Shown here: one piece after another, positions 1 through 5,277 of the stretch
Layout of the letters: the number at the start of each line of letters is the position of its first letter
How positions within the stretch are numbered: position 1 is the first letter of the stretch
Origin: Candidatus Methanophagales archaeon
GTDB taxonomy: Archaea > Halobacteriota > Syntropharchaeia > Alkanophagales > Methanospirareceae
Direction: 5' to 3'
Assembly: GCA_014061035.1 (NCBI GenBank)
Contig: JACGMN010000117.1
Span: 1-5,398, forward strand
DNA: 5,398 nucleotides
Program-made: the position numbers and the translations under genes
The notes under the pieces: generated by a model
What the model was told of the DNA's origin: nothing
Databases searched by the model: none
The model's input: the letters and a program-made list of their open reading frames with translations, nothing else

Positions 1-105
1 TTTAAAAAATCCATCACCGACTGCCTGAACCAGACAGCTACTACCCACAAACAGGAACTTGACTCTTTACTCACACTTCGGTTTCAGAGTTTTGAGAAAG
101 ACTAA
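1..105 (+). CDS. Transposase C-terminus, probably IS630 family (5' end outside window)
   Basis: The frame is open from the first base of the window and ends with TAA at 103-105, giving 34 residues with no start in the window. The translation contains FKKSITDCLNQ followed by LDSLLTLRFQSFEKD. As I recall the family, many IS630/Tc1-type DDE transposases end this way: a helix that begins 'F..FK.AI..' and a final stretch close to 'eLdSLLTL.F'. The enzyme would cut and join the ends of its own element. The catalytic DDE residues lie upstream, outside the window, so activity cannot be judged. The right inverted repeat should lie in 106-148, but without the left end I cannot define it. The family call rests on the short tail alone; another DDE transposase or an unrelated protein is possible. 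Confidence 0.5.
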   Translation, partial: FKKSITDCLNQTATTHKQELDSLLTLRFQSFEKD

Positions 106-148
106 TCTGTGGCGGTGTGGAGTATAACTATATTATAACTGTGGAGAA

Positions 149-535
149 ATGCTCACAAAAATAGAAAAGGGGATTGAAAGAATTAAGAATGTAGAGGGAT
201 TTGAAAAGGTAAACTTCATCATTTTATATGGTTCAGCATCTAAGGGGCGGATGAATGAGAGTTCAGATATAGACCTCTGCATCTATTATGCTGGTAGCCC
301 GAGGGAATCGTCACAATTCAGGTTTAAAGTTCTCTCAGAACTCTTTAATGAGATATATGACATTCAAAATTTTCAGCAGCTTCCTCTTTATGTTAGAGTG
401 GAAGTTTTAAAGGGAAAGGTGGTCTATTGCAGGGATAAAAAATTTTTATCTGAAGTGGTTATTGAAACGATAAAGGATTTTGAGGCATTTAAACATAGAT
501 TTTATGATTATATTGGAGAGGACGCGATAAAATGA
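149..535 (+). CDS. MNT-type nucleotidyltransferase, MntA-like antitoxin
   Basis: This is a 128-residue minimal nucleotidyltransferase, the usual size for the family. The signature GSX10DXD is intact: G28-S29, ten residues, then D40-I41-D42, inside an LYGSASKGR...SSDIDL context. D71 in YDIQNF, followed by LPLYVRVEVLKG, fits the third metal-binding acidic residue. In characterised MntA/HepT pairs this enzyme transfers AMP from ATP to tyrosines of a HEPN ribonuclease and so neutralises it. The start ATG at 149 follows GTGGAG very closely (2-nt gap). The gene's stop overlaps the ATG of the next short ORF (ATGA), as is typical of MNT-HEPN operons, but that partner appears truncated, so this may be an orphan antitoxin. 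The base composition is more AT-rich than in the uL6-mfnA block, which suits a mobile module. The cytosolic location is inferred from the absence of hydrophobic segments. Confidence 0.85.
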   Translation: MLTKIEKGIERIKNVEGFEKVNFIILYGSASKGRMNESSDIDLCIYYAGSPRESSQFRFKVLSELFNEIYDIQNFQQLPLYVRVEVLKGKVVYCRDKKFLSEVVIETIKDFEAFKHRFYDYIGEDAIK

Positions 536-591
536 GGAAAGAGATTATCAGAACAAAGATAAAGGAGATAGAGGAGTTTTTAGAAGACTAA
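532..591 (+). pseudogene. Truncated HEPN (HepT/DUF86-like) toxin start
   Basis: An ATG at 532 overlaps the stop of the upstream nucleotidyltransferase by 4 bases (ATGA) and opens a frame of only 19 codons, MRKEIIRTKIKEIEEFLED, closed by TAA at 589-591. The position, overlap and charged helical sequence match the first helix of HEPN-domain proteins that normally follow MNT genes; those are about 110-140 residues long. The RX4-6H ribonuclease motif and the rest of the HEPN fold are absent. A second frame from 587 to about 640 stays open and encodes the helix-like KKEASESFKEKNNLAYEIL, which could be a frame-shifted remnant. I cannot exclude a genuine tiny peptide. Calling it a toxin remnant is an inference from context and a short similarity. 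Confidence 0.45.
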
Positions 592-769
592 AAAGGAAGC
601 GTCTGAAAGTTTCAAAGAAAAAAATAATTTGGCTTACGAGATACTCACAACTCACCCTTCACAACTCAGACCTTCGTCGCAACTAAACAAATACAAGTTA
701 TCTATTAATACTACTACTATCTTATTCTACTCTGGGTTAAATTAAAGAACAAAGCGGAGGTATTTAAAG
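592..769. other. Spacer upstream of uL6, with short direct repeat
   Basis: This 178-bp gap between the broken HEPN start and uL6 has no credible gene on either strand. It holds two copies of TCACAACTCA at 645-654 and 659-668 (14-bp period), then an AT-rich tract near 690-725 where an archaeal promoter for uL6 would be expected. I see only weak TATA-like strings there (around 701-710) and do not assign a box. A clear ribosome binding site ends the spacer. Confidence 0.5.
754..761 (+). promoter_or_regulatory. Ribosome binding site fixing the GTG start of uL6
   Basis: GCGGAGGT lies with its GGAGG core ending 9 nt before the GTG at 770. The next in-frame ATG (788) would be 27 nt away, too far for this site, so the GTG start and the N-terminal extension it adds are favoured. 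Confidence 0.75.
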
Positions 770-1426
770 GTGGCAAATACGAATTCGATGGAGAAGTCAG
801 GACAGGAAAGAGAAAAAGATAAAGATAAGGAAGAAGGTATTAGCATTAGTATACCGGTTCCTGAAGCTGTAACTGTTACAATAGCTGGAAAAACGGTCAA
901 GGTAGAAGGTCCGCGAGGGACGATAGAGCGTGAGTTATGGTATCCAGGACTGCATATACTGATAGAGCAGAACGATGAGGGTGTTGATAATGTTGTTATA
1001 AAGAGCGAATCGTCAAGGAAGAAGATAAGGGCTATCGCGGGTACATACACATCACACATTAAAAATATGATTGTTGGGGTAGAGAATGGGTTTTTTTATA
1101 AGCTGGCGGTTGTACACAAACATTTCCCTATGCAAATAACGTTAACAAAAGCTGGTGATGCCGTATCTGTCTCGAATTTCCTGGGCGAACGAAGACCAAG
1201 GATAGCAAGGGTTGTAGAAGGTGCAAAAGTGGATATAAAAGGTAAAGAGATCATTGTTTCAGGAATAGATAAAGAGGCAGTAGGGCAGACTGCAGCAGGC
1301 ATAGAGCAGACGACAAGAATAAAAGGTTTTGACCCACGCGTCTTTCAGGACGGTATTTATCTGGTGGAGAAAGGTGTTGGCACAGGCGCAGGCACAGGCA
1401 CAGACACAGACACAGAAACCGGATAA
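770..1426 (+). CDS. rpl6: Large-subunit ribosomal protein uL6 (archaeal L6) with low-complexity ends
   Basis: uL6 sits near the base of the L7/L12 stalk and the sarcin-ricin loop of the 50S subunit. The two-fold repeated L6 fold is recognisable: PEAVTVTIAGKTVKVEGPRG opens domain 1 (about residues 31-105), and KLAVVHKHFP through SNFLGERRPR opens domain 2 (about 110-200). The archaeal/eukaryotic signature is near the end, FDPRVFQDGIY at residues 187-197. At 218 residues it is about 35-40 longer than usual archaeal L6. The extra length is an N-terminal charged tract (EREKDKDKEE, residues 13-22) followed by ISISIPVP, and a C-terminal tail of alternating Gly/Asp-Thr (residues 204-218) encoded by a hexamer repeat. 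GTG at 770 is chosen because of the strong binding site. The usual neighbours S8 and L32e are not beside it; the THUMP gene follows after 2 bases. Confidence 0.95.
   Translation: MANTNSMEKSGQEREKDKDKEEGISISIPVPEAVTVTIAGKTVKVEGPRGTIERELWYPGLHILIEQNDEGVDNVVIKSESSRKKIRAIAGTYTSHIKNMIVGVENGFFYKLAVVHKHFPMQITLTKAGDAVSVSNFLGERRPRIARVVEGAKVDIKGKEIIVSGIDKEAVGQTAAGIEQTTRIKGFDPRVFQDGIYLVEKGVGTGAGTGTDTDTETG
1379..1420 (+). repeat. Hexamer repeat encoding the uL6 C-terminal tail
   Basis: Seven consecutive in-frame 6-base units begin at 1379: GGCACA, GGCGCA, GGCACA, GGCACA, GACACA, GACACA, GAAACC. They encode GTGAGTGTDTDTET, just before the stop. The pattern looks like replication slippage of a GGCACA unit followed by point changes. 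Confidence 0.9.
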
Positions 1427-1428
1427 AA

Positions 1429-1995
1429 ATGATAGATGATTGGAACGTAGTAGTAATAGCGGAGCAAGAGCGAGAAAAGGAATTATTAAAGGAGTTTGGA
1501 GAGGACGAGGGCGGTGTCTGTGCTGGCGAGTTTGAAAGTTCAGGATTCAGTGATGTTTTGGTAGGATACGTGGCAGATGTCGTAGATTTTTTAGAGGACG
1601 TTGAACAGCAGAAATACAGGTATGTAAGTAGAGTTATTCCCATCGATGATGCATTCGTTGCACCGTCAGAGCACCATTACCTGATAGATATGCTGAAGAA
1701 CCGAGTCGCCAGGTATATAGATATAGAAATCACTCCGGGTGAGACGTTAGGATTTCGTGTTGAACAAATAGGTGTGAAAGAGGATATTCCTATTGCTGTT
1801 TCAAGCCAGAAGATAGAGCGAGAAGTGGGAGAATATTTTTACGGCTTGATAGAGAAGGTACATGGTCGGAAGCCAAAGACGAGCATTAAAAAGCAGGATA
1901 AACTGATAGCAGTAGTGATAATAGGGAATAGATGCGGAATTGGTCTTATTACAAGGGAGATGCAGGAGAAGTACAGCGTGATAAAAGTAAAATAA
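1429..1995 (+). CDS. THUMP-domain RNA-binding protein, Tan1-like (COG1818 type)
   Basis: This 188-residue protein has the layout of archaeal Tan1-like proteins: an N-terminal domain opening WNVVV (residues 5-9), with [10 protein letters not shown] at 39-48, then SRVIPID (67-73) leading into a C-terminal THUMP domain (about 75-188) that ends [13 protein letters not shown] (165-177) and VIKVK. THUMP binds the acceptor end of tRNA. In eukaryotes Tan1 serves as tRNA adaptor for the Kre33/NAT10 acetyltransferase, which makes N4-acetylcytidine; a similar role in archaea is probable but inferred. There is no methyltransferase or sulfurtransferase domain, so it is not a stand-alone enzyme. An acidic, glycine-containing insertion ([13 protein letters not shown], 24-36) lies in a variable loop. 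The ATG is 2 bases after the uL6 stop, implying co-transcription and probably translational coupling, since its own binding site is weak. Confidence 0.88.
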   Translation: MIDDWNVVVIAEQEREKELLKEFGEDEGGVCAGEFESSGFSDVLVGYVADVVDFLEDVEQQKYRYVSRVIPIDDAFVAPSEHHYLIDMLKNRVARYIDIEITPGETLGFRVEQIGVKEDIPIAVSSQKIEREVGEYFYGLIEKVHGRKPKTSIKKQDKLIAVVIIGNRCGIGLITREMQEKYSVIKVK

Positions 1996-2013
1996 TAGAA
2001 TTGAATTGAGTAA

Positions 2014-3519
2014 TTGATAGATAATGAGATGAGAGCAAGAAGAGCAGAGCGAAGAAGAAGAGTAATGACCATCGCGGGCTCGGATTGCGGTGGCGGTGCA
2101 GGTGTGCAGGCAGATATAAAGACATTTGCCGCGATGGATGTTTATGGGACATCGGTACTTACTGCTATTACTGCTCAAAACTCGTATGGTGTACACGCGG
2201 TGCACGAATTGCCTGTTGAATTCGTCGATGCACAGATAGCAGCTATTATCGATGATAGTGGTCTTGGAGTAGATTACGCAAAGACAGGCATGTTATATTC
2301 TACTGCAATAATAAATGTTGTAGCGGACGCCTTCAGGCGGTATAAAATCCCTTTTGTCTTAGACCCTGTGATAAAGGCTGGTGCAGGCGGTGCTCTGCTC
2401 GAAGAGGACGCATTGAACACACTCATTGAAGTGCTTTTACCGCTCTGCACGGTTGTAACACCGAATCTTCAGGATGCACGCGTTATTTCCGGTCTGGAGA
2501 TAAGGACCATGGAGGAGGTAAAGGAAGCAGCCATTGAAATACAGAGACTTGGTGCCGAGGCAGTAATTATAAAAGGCGGGCACGGGCATATAGATAGAGA
2601 TAGCGCGATAAAGATAGAGATAGCAGCTGGAACTGGAAAAGCAACGGATTTGCTTCTGCTTCATGATGTGGTGGAAGCTGGGGGAGAGGGAGAAAGGAAA
2701 TTCGTTGAACTGAGCTTGCCTCTCATTGACATTAAACCCGGGAACGTATTACACGGAGCCGGCTGTTCTTATTCTGCGGCACTGGCTGTTGAACTAGCGA
2801 ATGGTAAAACGTTGCGTGATGCTGCAGCATCCGCGAAAAAGTTCGTCTATAATGCTATATCTGATGGTGACGCTGTCTCTGATATAGTGGTAGTAGACCA
2901 GACGCGTGGATTGTTGAAAGATGCAGATAGATATTGGACGGTGGAAAACGTGAAGGAAGCTATAAGAATGTTGAAAAAGGATAAATACTTTTACGAGTTA
3001 ATTCCTGAGGTCGGTACGAATATAGGTATGGCGATATCACGTGCAGAGAATGAGAAGGACGTTGCAGCGGTGGATGGTAGAATAGTTCGTATGAAAGAAG
3101 GTATTGGTATTGGTATGGGTATGAGTATGACCCACGGTTGCGTGGATTTCGGTGTCAGTAGCCACGTTGCACGGATGATACTGGCGATGATGGAGCAGGA
3201 TAAGGACCGGAGAAGTGCGATTAATGTGAGATACTCGCAGGAGATATTGGCAGCGTGCAAAGAATTAGGTATGAAAATCGGTTCATTTGAGCGTGATAAA
3301 GAGCCTGAGTTTGAGCTTGATCCTGAGCCTGATGAGAGATCTAATACGAAGATGCGGACGATGGAGTGGGGGGTACGAGAAGCGAGTAATGAATTTATCC
3401 CTGACGTGATCTTTGACCTCGGTGCGATAGGGAAGGAGCCGATGGTGCGAATTTTTGGTAATACCGCAGTGGACGTTGCTGAGAGAGTGAATAGGATTGC
3501 GATGTTTGTTTATAAATAA
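2014..3519 (+). CDS. thiDN: Bifunctional HMP(-P) kinase / thiamine-phosphate synthase ThiD-ThiN
   Basis: The ThiD half (residues about 18-300, counting from the TTG at 2014) phosphorylates HMP and HMP-P. It shows [19 protein letters not shown] (18-36), VTPNLQDA at the ribokinase-fold core, and [10 protein letters not shown] with Cys251 in the GxGC anion-hole motif. The ThiN half (about 309-501) joins HMP-PP to thiazole phosphate to give thiamine phosphate; it contains [16 protein letters not shown] (382-390), [18 protein letters not shown] and a closing [10 protein letters not shown]. ThiN replaces ThiE in many archaea. The protein is about 50-70 residues longer than typical fusions because of extra stretches in the kinase ([12 protein letters not shown]) and in ThiN ([10 protein letters not shown] at 363-372; [12 protein letters not shown] at 430-441). 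The start is uncertain: TTG 2014, ATG 2029 and ATG 2065 are all in frame, none has a strong binding site, and the family homology begins only at 2065. No THI-box riboswitch is visible upstream. Confidence 0.92.
   Translation: MIDNEMRARRAERRRRVMTIAGSDCGGGAGVQADIKTFAAMDVYGTSVLTAITAQNSYGVHAVHELPVEFVDAQIAAIIDDSGLGVDYAKTGMLYSTAIINVVADAFRRYKIPFVLDPVIKAGAGGALLEEDALNTLIEVLLPLCTVVTPNLQDARVISGLEIRTMEEVKEAAIEIQRLGAEAVIIKGGHGHIDRDSAIKIEIAAGTGKATDLLLLHDVVEAGGEGERKFVELSLPLIDIKPGNVLHGAGCSYSAALAVELANGKTLRDAAASAKKFVYNAISDGDAVSDIVVVDQTRGLLKDADRYWTVENVKEAIRMLKKDKYFYELIPEVGTNIGMAISRAENEKDVAAVDGRIVRMKEGIGIGMGMSMTHGCVDFGVSSHVARMILAMMEQDKDRRSAINVRYSQEILAACKELGMKIGSFERDKEPEFELDPEPDERSNTKMRTMEWGVREASNEFIPDVIFDLGAIGKEPMVRIFGNTAVDVAERVNRIAMFVYK
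2592..2624 (+). repeat. 13-bp direct repeat within the ThiD insertion
   Basis: AGATAGAGATAGC occurs at 2592-2604 and again at 2612-2624. The 20-bp period is not a multiple of three, so the two copies are read in different frames (…DRDS… and …KIEIA…). It sits just after the conserved GGHGH of the kinase, in an insertion relative to ordinary ThiD. Confidence 0.8.
3100..3129 (+). repeat. Hexamer repeat encoding [10 protein letters not shown] in ThiN
   Basis: Five in-frame units, GGTATT, GGTATT, GGTATG, GGTATG and AGTATG, encode alternating Gly/Ser and Ile/Met between IVRMKE and the conserved FGVSSHVAR of ThiN. Typical ThiN proteins have a short loop here. Confidence 0.9.
3301..3336 (+). repeat. 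Degenerate hexamer repeat encoding an acidic Pro-rich loop in ThiN
   Basis: Six in-frame units, GAGCCT, GAGTTT, GAGCTT, GATCCT, GAGCCT and GATGAG, encode [12 protein letters not shown]. They lie after SFERDK and before the conserved MEWGVREA, where ThiN proteins vary in length. Confidence 0.75.
3509..3518 (+). promoter_or_regulatory. Possible archaeal TATA box for mfnA
   Basis: TTTATAAATA overlaps the last codons and stop of thiDN. A transcript starting about 26 bp downstream (near 3539) would carry a leader of about 24 nt containing the mfnA binding site GAGGTG (3551-3556), a normal arrangement. It could equally be a chance result of the Tyr-Lys-stop codons; I see no convincing BRE. Confidence 0.3.
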
Positions 3520-3562
3520 ATAATTGTTAGTTACCTACAGTAGAAGAGGAGAGGTGTTAAAA

Positions 3563-4708
3563 ATGGAAGAGCGGGGCATGAGCAGAGAGATGATAGAAGC
3601 GATATTGCGAGAAAAGAAGTTGCAGGATTTCTCGTATGAACATATCTTGAGTTCTATGTGCACGTATCCGCACGAGATAGCGGTGTATGCACATAGATTG
3701 TTCTTAGAATCGAACGCGGGCGATTATGGACTGTTCCCGGGGACTAAAGAGTTGGAGGACGAGGTTATACAGATGTTGGGAACGCTTATGGGCAATGAGA
3801 ACGCGTCCGGATACCTCTCTACAGGTGGAACTGAATCAAATATTCAGGCAATACGGGCGATACGGAACAGGAAAAGGAAGGAAGGCGGAGGCATAAGCGA
3901 TCTGATGAACATAATCGTGCCGGAGAGCGCACATTTCTCGTTTGATAAAATCGCGGACCTCTTGAGTATAGAAGTGCAGAAAGCCTCGCTGGATGCCGAG
4001 TTGAAGGTAGACGTGAATTCGGTAGAGAGTTTGATCAACGATAAGACGATCGGTATAGTGGGAATAGCAGGTACGACAGAATTTGGGCAGATAGACCCGA
4101 TAAAGGAGCTTTCGAGTATTGCCACTGGAAATGAGATATTTTTATTCGTCGATGCTGCGTTTGGCGGATTTGTAATCCCGTTTCTTGAAGAGAGCTATGA
4201 GTTCGATCTCTCGGTTGACGGAGTGAGTGCGATCTCGATAGACCCGCATAAGATGGGCATGAGCACGATTCCTACGGGCTGTATTTTATTCAACGATGGA
4301 TCGTATTTAGATGAGCTGGTAGTGCCTACACCGTATCTGACAACAAAGGAACAGTGCTCACTGACAGGTACGAGAAGCGGTGCATCGGCAGCGGCTACGT
4401 ATGCAGTACTTAAATATCTCGGTAGAGAAGGAATGAAAGAAGTAGTAGATGAATGCATGAAGCTAACGCGGATGTTAGTGGCTGGTGCGAAGCGGCTCGG
4501 CATTTCGCCTGTGATAGAGCCAGTAATGAACGTTGTAACACTGAGTTTTCCGGTGGAAGAAGTAAGAAGAGTGAAAGATGCACTGGAGGAGCGGAGATGG
4601 CGAGTTTCTATGACTCGAACGCCAAAATCGCTCCGGATGGTGATCATGCCGCACACAGGTGAAGAGACGATCAAGCTGTTCCTGGAGGACCTGGAAGAGG
4701 TGGTGTAG
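3563..4708 (+). CDS. mfnA: L-tyrosine decarboxylase MfnA (PLP-dependent)
   Basis: MfnA removes CO2 from L-tyrosine to give tyramine, the first committed step toward methanofuran, the C1 carrier of methanogenesis and reverse methanogenesis. Related archaeal enzymes decarboxylate aspartate to beta-alanine for coenzyme A, and substrate cannot be settled from sequence alone. The group II decarboxylase fold is complete: STGGTESNIQA binds cofactor phosphate, H124 (in ESAHFSFDK) stacks on the PLP ring, D197 in FVDAAFGGF pairs with the pyridine nitrogen, and K230 in SIDPHKMGM forms the Schiff base. ATG 3563 is preferred over the upstream in-frame TTG at 3524 because GAGGTG lies 6 nt before it and the protein then starts MEERGMSREMIEAIL like its relatives. 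At 381 residues it matches the usual length. It follows thiDN after 43 bp on the same strand. Confidence 0.93.
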   Translation: MEERGMSREMIEAILREKKLQDFSYEHILSSMCTYPHEIAVYAHRLFLESNAGDYGLFPGTKELEDEVIQMLGTLMGNENASGYLSTGGTESNIQAIRAIRNRKRKEGGGISDLMNIIVPESAHFSFDKIADLLSIEVQKASLDAELKVDVNSVESLINDKTIGIVGIAGTTEFGQIDPIKELSSIATGNEIFLFVDAAFGGFVIPFLEESYEFDLSVDGVSAISIDPHKMGMSTIPTGCILFNDGSYLDELVVPTPYLTTKEQCSLTGTRSGASAAATYAVLKYLGREGMKEVVDECMKLTRMLVAGAKRLGISPVIEPVMNVVTLSFPVEEVRRVKDALEERRWRVSMTRTPKSLRMVIMPHTGEETIKLFLEDLEEVV

Positions 4709-4716
4709 GTAAGTTA

Positions 4717-4754
4717 GGTTCTACGGTGTGGGGTTCTACGTTCTAGGTTCTACG
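4717..4754 (+). repeat. Short tandem TTCTA(C/G)G repeats after mfnA
   Basis: GGTTCTACG occurs at 4717-4725, 4732-4740 and 4746-4754. Within this, TTCTACG, TTCTAGG and TTCTACG lie directly head to tail at 4734-4754 as three 7-base units. The array starts 8 bp after the mfnA stop. Its function is unknown; it has no CRISPR-like repeat-spacer structure. Confidence 0.85.
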
Positions 4755-4808
4755 TTGAGGGGATAGTCTGCTGCAACTTTAAGATAGTCGCTCAGGCTCG
4801 TCCACACT

Positions 4809-4828
4809 CTTGCTCTCGCAAGAGCAAG
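4809..4828. repeat. Perfect 8-bp hairpin in the intergenic region
   Basis: CTTGCTCT (4809-4816), loop CGCA, then AGAGCAAG (4821-4828) form an uninterrupted stem. Read on the minus strand the loop is TGCG, of the stable UNCG type. No T-run follows on either strand, so it is not a typical intrinsic terminator. About 100 bp past the mfnA stop it could still stabilise or mark an RNA 3' end. Confidence 0.6.
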
Positions 4829-4962
4829 CCGAATCTCCCCCACCCACCCGCAGTCACACTCGGTCGGCTTCAGCCAGCCTATCGGCTGTCTTCCACAACG
4901 CCCTTTGTGTGCCTGTTCCCCCTTAAAGGAATTCTCTTTTGATTTTATTTCAAAAATTTCGC

Positions 4963-4994
4963 TTGACAATCTTTTTTACTTTATTTTGTATAAT
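4963..4994 (+). promoter_or_regulatory. Promoter-like elements for the HTH/methyltransferase unit
   Basis: A perfect bacterial -35 hexamer TTGACA (4963-4968) and a perfect -10 hexamer TATAAT (4989-4994) are present, but 20 bp apart instead of about 17, which would weaken sigma70-type use. If the host is archaeal, TTTATAAAA at 5004-5012 is an alternative TATA box with a start near 5034. Either would transcribe the HTH gene at 5081. Confidence 0.4.
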
Positions 4995-5033
4995 TTTGGT
5001 AGATTTTATAAAAGACTATGTTTTAATGCTTGA

Positions 5034-5056
5034 CCTGATGAATATCAGGAATCAGG
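5034..5056. promoter_or_regulatory. Operator-like inverted and direct repeat ahead of the HTH gene
   Basis: CCTGAT (5034-5039) and ATCAGG (5044-5049) form a perfect 6-bp inverted repeat around GAAT, and ATCAGG is repeated at 5051-5056. The element lies between the promoter-like boxes and the HTH start, where a self-regulating DNA-binding protein would bind. As RNA it would make a short hairpin just before the ribosome binding site (AAGG, 5067-5070). Confidence 0.4.
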
Positions 5057-5080
5057 AAGGGATAAAAAGGATAAAGTTTT

Positions 5081-5275
5081 ATGGAAGAAAAAGAAATAAT
5101 GACAGTCAAACAAGTTGCTGAATATTTACAGATGGATGAACATACCATCTATAAACTTTCTCGGTCTGGAAAAATCCCCGCAATCAAAATCGCTGGACAA
5201 TGGAGATTTAAGAAAGAAGTAATTGATAAATGGATTAACGATGGTAGCCTTGAGAATTTAAATAAAGAGGAGTAG
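5081..5275 (+). CDS. Excisionase-family helix-turn-helix DNA-binding protein
   Basis: This 64-residue protein is almost entirely one winged-HTH domain of the excisionase/MerR-like type. MTVKQVAEYLQMDEHTIYKLSRSGKIPA (residues 7-34) gives the two HTH helices, and IKIAGQWRFKKEVIDKWI (35-52) gives the beta-wing with the typical G-x-W-R-F and the last helix. Proteins of this kind bind DNA as phage or transposon directionality factors or as small regulators. No integrase is visible in the window; the next gene starts 2 bases after the stop and looks like a DNA methyltransferase, which favours a controller role for a modification/defence operon. ATG 5081 is chosen because AAGG lies 10 nt upstream; ATG 5099 (M7) would still leave an intact domain. 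The sequence is AT-rich and unlike the uL6-mfnA block, suggesting acquisition by transfer. Confidence 0.85.
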   Translation: MEEKEIMTVKQVAEYLQMDEHTIYKLSRSGKIPAIKIAGQWRFKKEVIDKWINDGSLENLNKEE

Positions 5276-5277
5276 TT

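Larger units (their letters stand above)
4709..5080. other. Long intergenic region between mfnA and the HTH gene
   Basis: This 372-bp stretch has two parts. From 4709 to about 4925 it is comparatively GC-rich and holds TTCTACG repeats, a perfect hairpin and pyrimidine-rich strings. From about 4926 to 5080 it turns sharply AT-rich and holds promoter-like boxes and an operator-like repeat. An open frame on the minus strand (4736-4969, 77 codons) includes LKPTECDCGWVGE, but it has no ribosome binding site, no recognisable family, and its end is made by the TTCTACG repeats; I do not call it a gene. No tRNA or known RNA is recognisable. Confidence 0.6.

Noticed and set aside
742..1643. Minus-strand open frames of 68-130 codons opposite uL6 and the THUMP gene
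   Set aside because: They mirror well-supported genes on the plus strand, have low-complexity Ser/Leu/Ile/Thr content, no binding sites and no recognisable domains.
1996..2064. Thiamine (THI-box) riboswitch upstream of thiDN
   Set aside because: The space is too short and lacks the conserved CUGAGA and related core elements.
3524..3562. TTG at 3524 as the start of mfnA (13 extra residues)
   Set aside because: No binding site precedes it, the added residues have no counterpart in the family as I know it, and ATG 3563 has GAGGTG at good spacing.
3844..4674. Minus-strand open frames of 93 and 159 codons opposite mfnA
   Set aside because: The plus strand encodes a complete MfnA with all cofactor residues; the opposite frames have no family resemblance.
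4717..4754. CRISPR array
   Set aside because: Units are only 7-9 bp and nearly adjacent, with no spacers of regular 30-40 bp length.
4809..4828. Intrinsic terminator for mfnA
   Set aside because: The stem is perfect, but no T-run follows on the plus strand, and it lies about 100 bp from the stop.
4939..5121. 60-codon plus-strand frame with a hydrophobic start overlapping the HTH gene
   Set aside because: It runs through the promoter-like AT-rich DNA and out of frame into the HTH gene. The hydrophobic run is just T-rich DNA and it lacks a binding site.
5081..5275. Excisionase of a prophage or integrative element
   Set aside because: The domain would fit, but no integrase or attachment site is visible and the adjoining gene resembles a methyltransferase; left as an alternative only.
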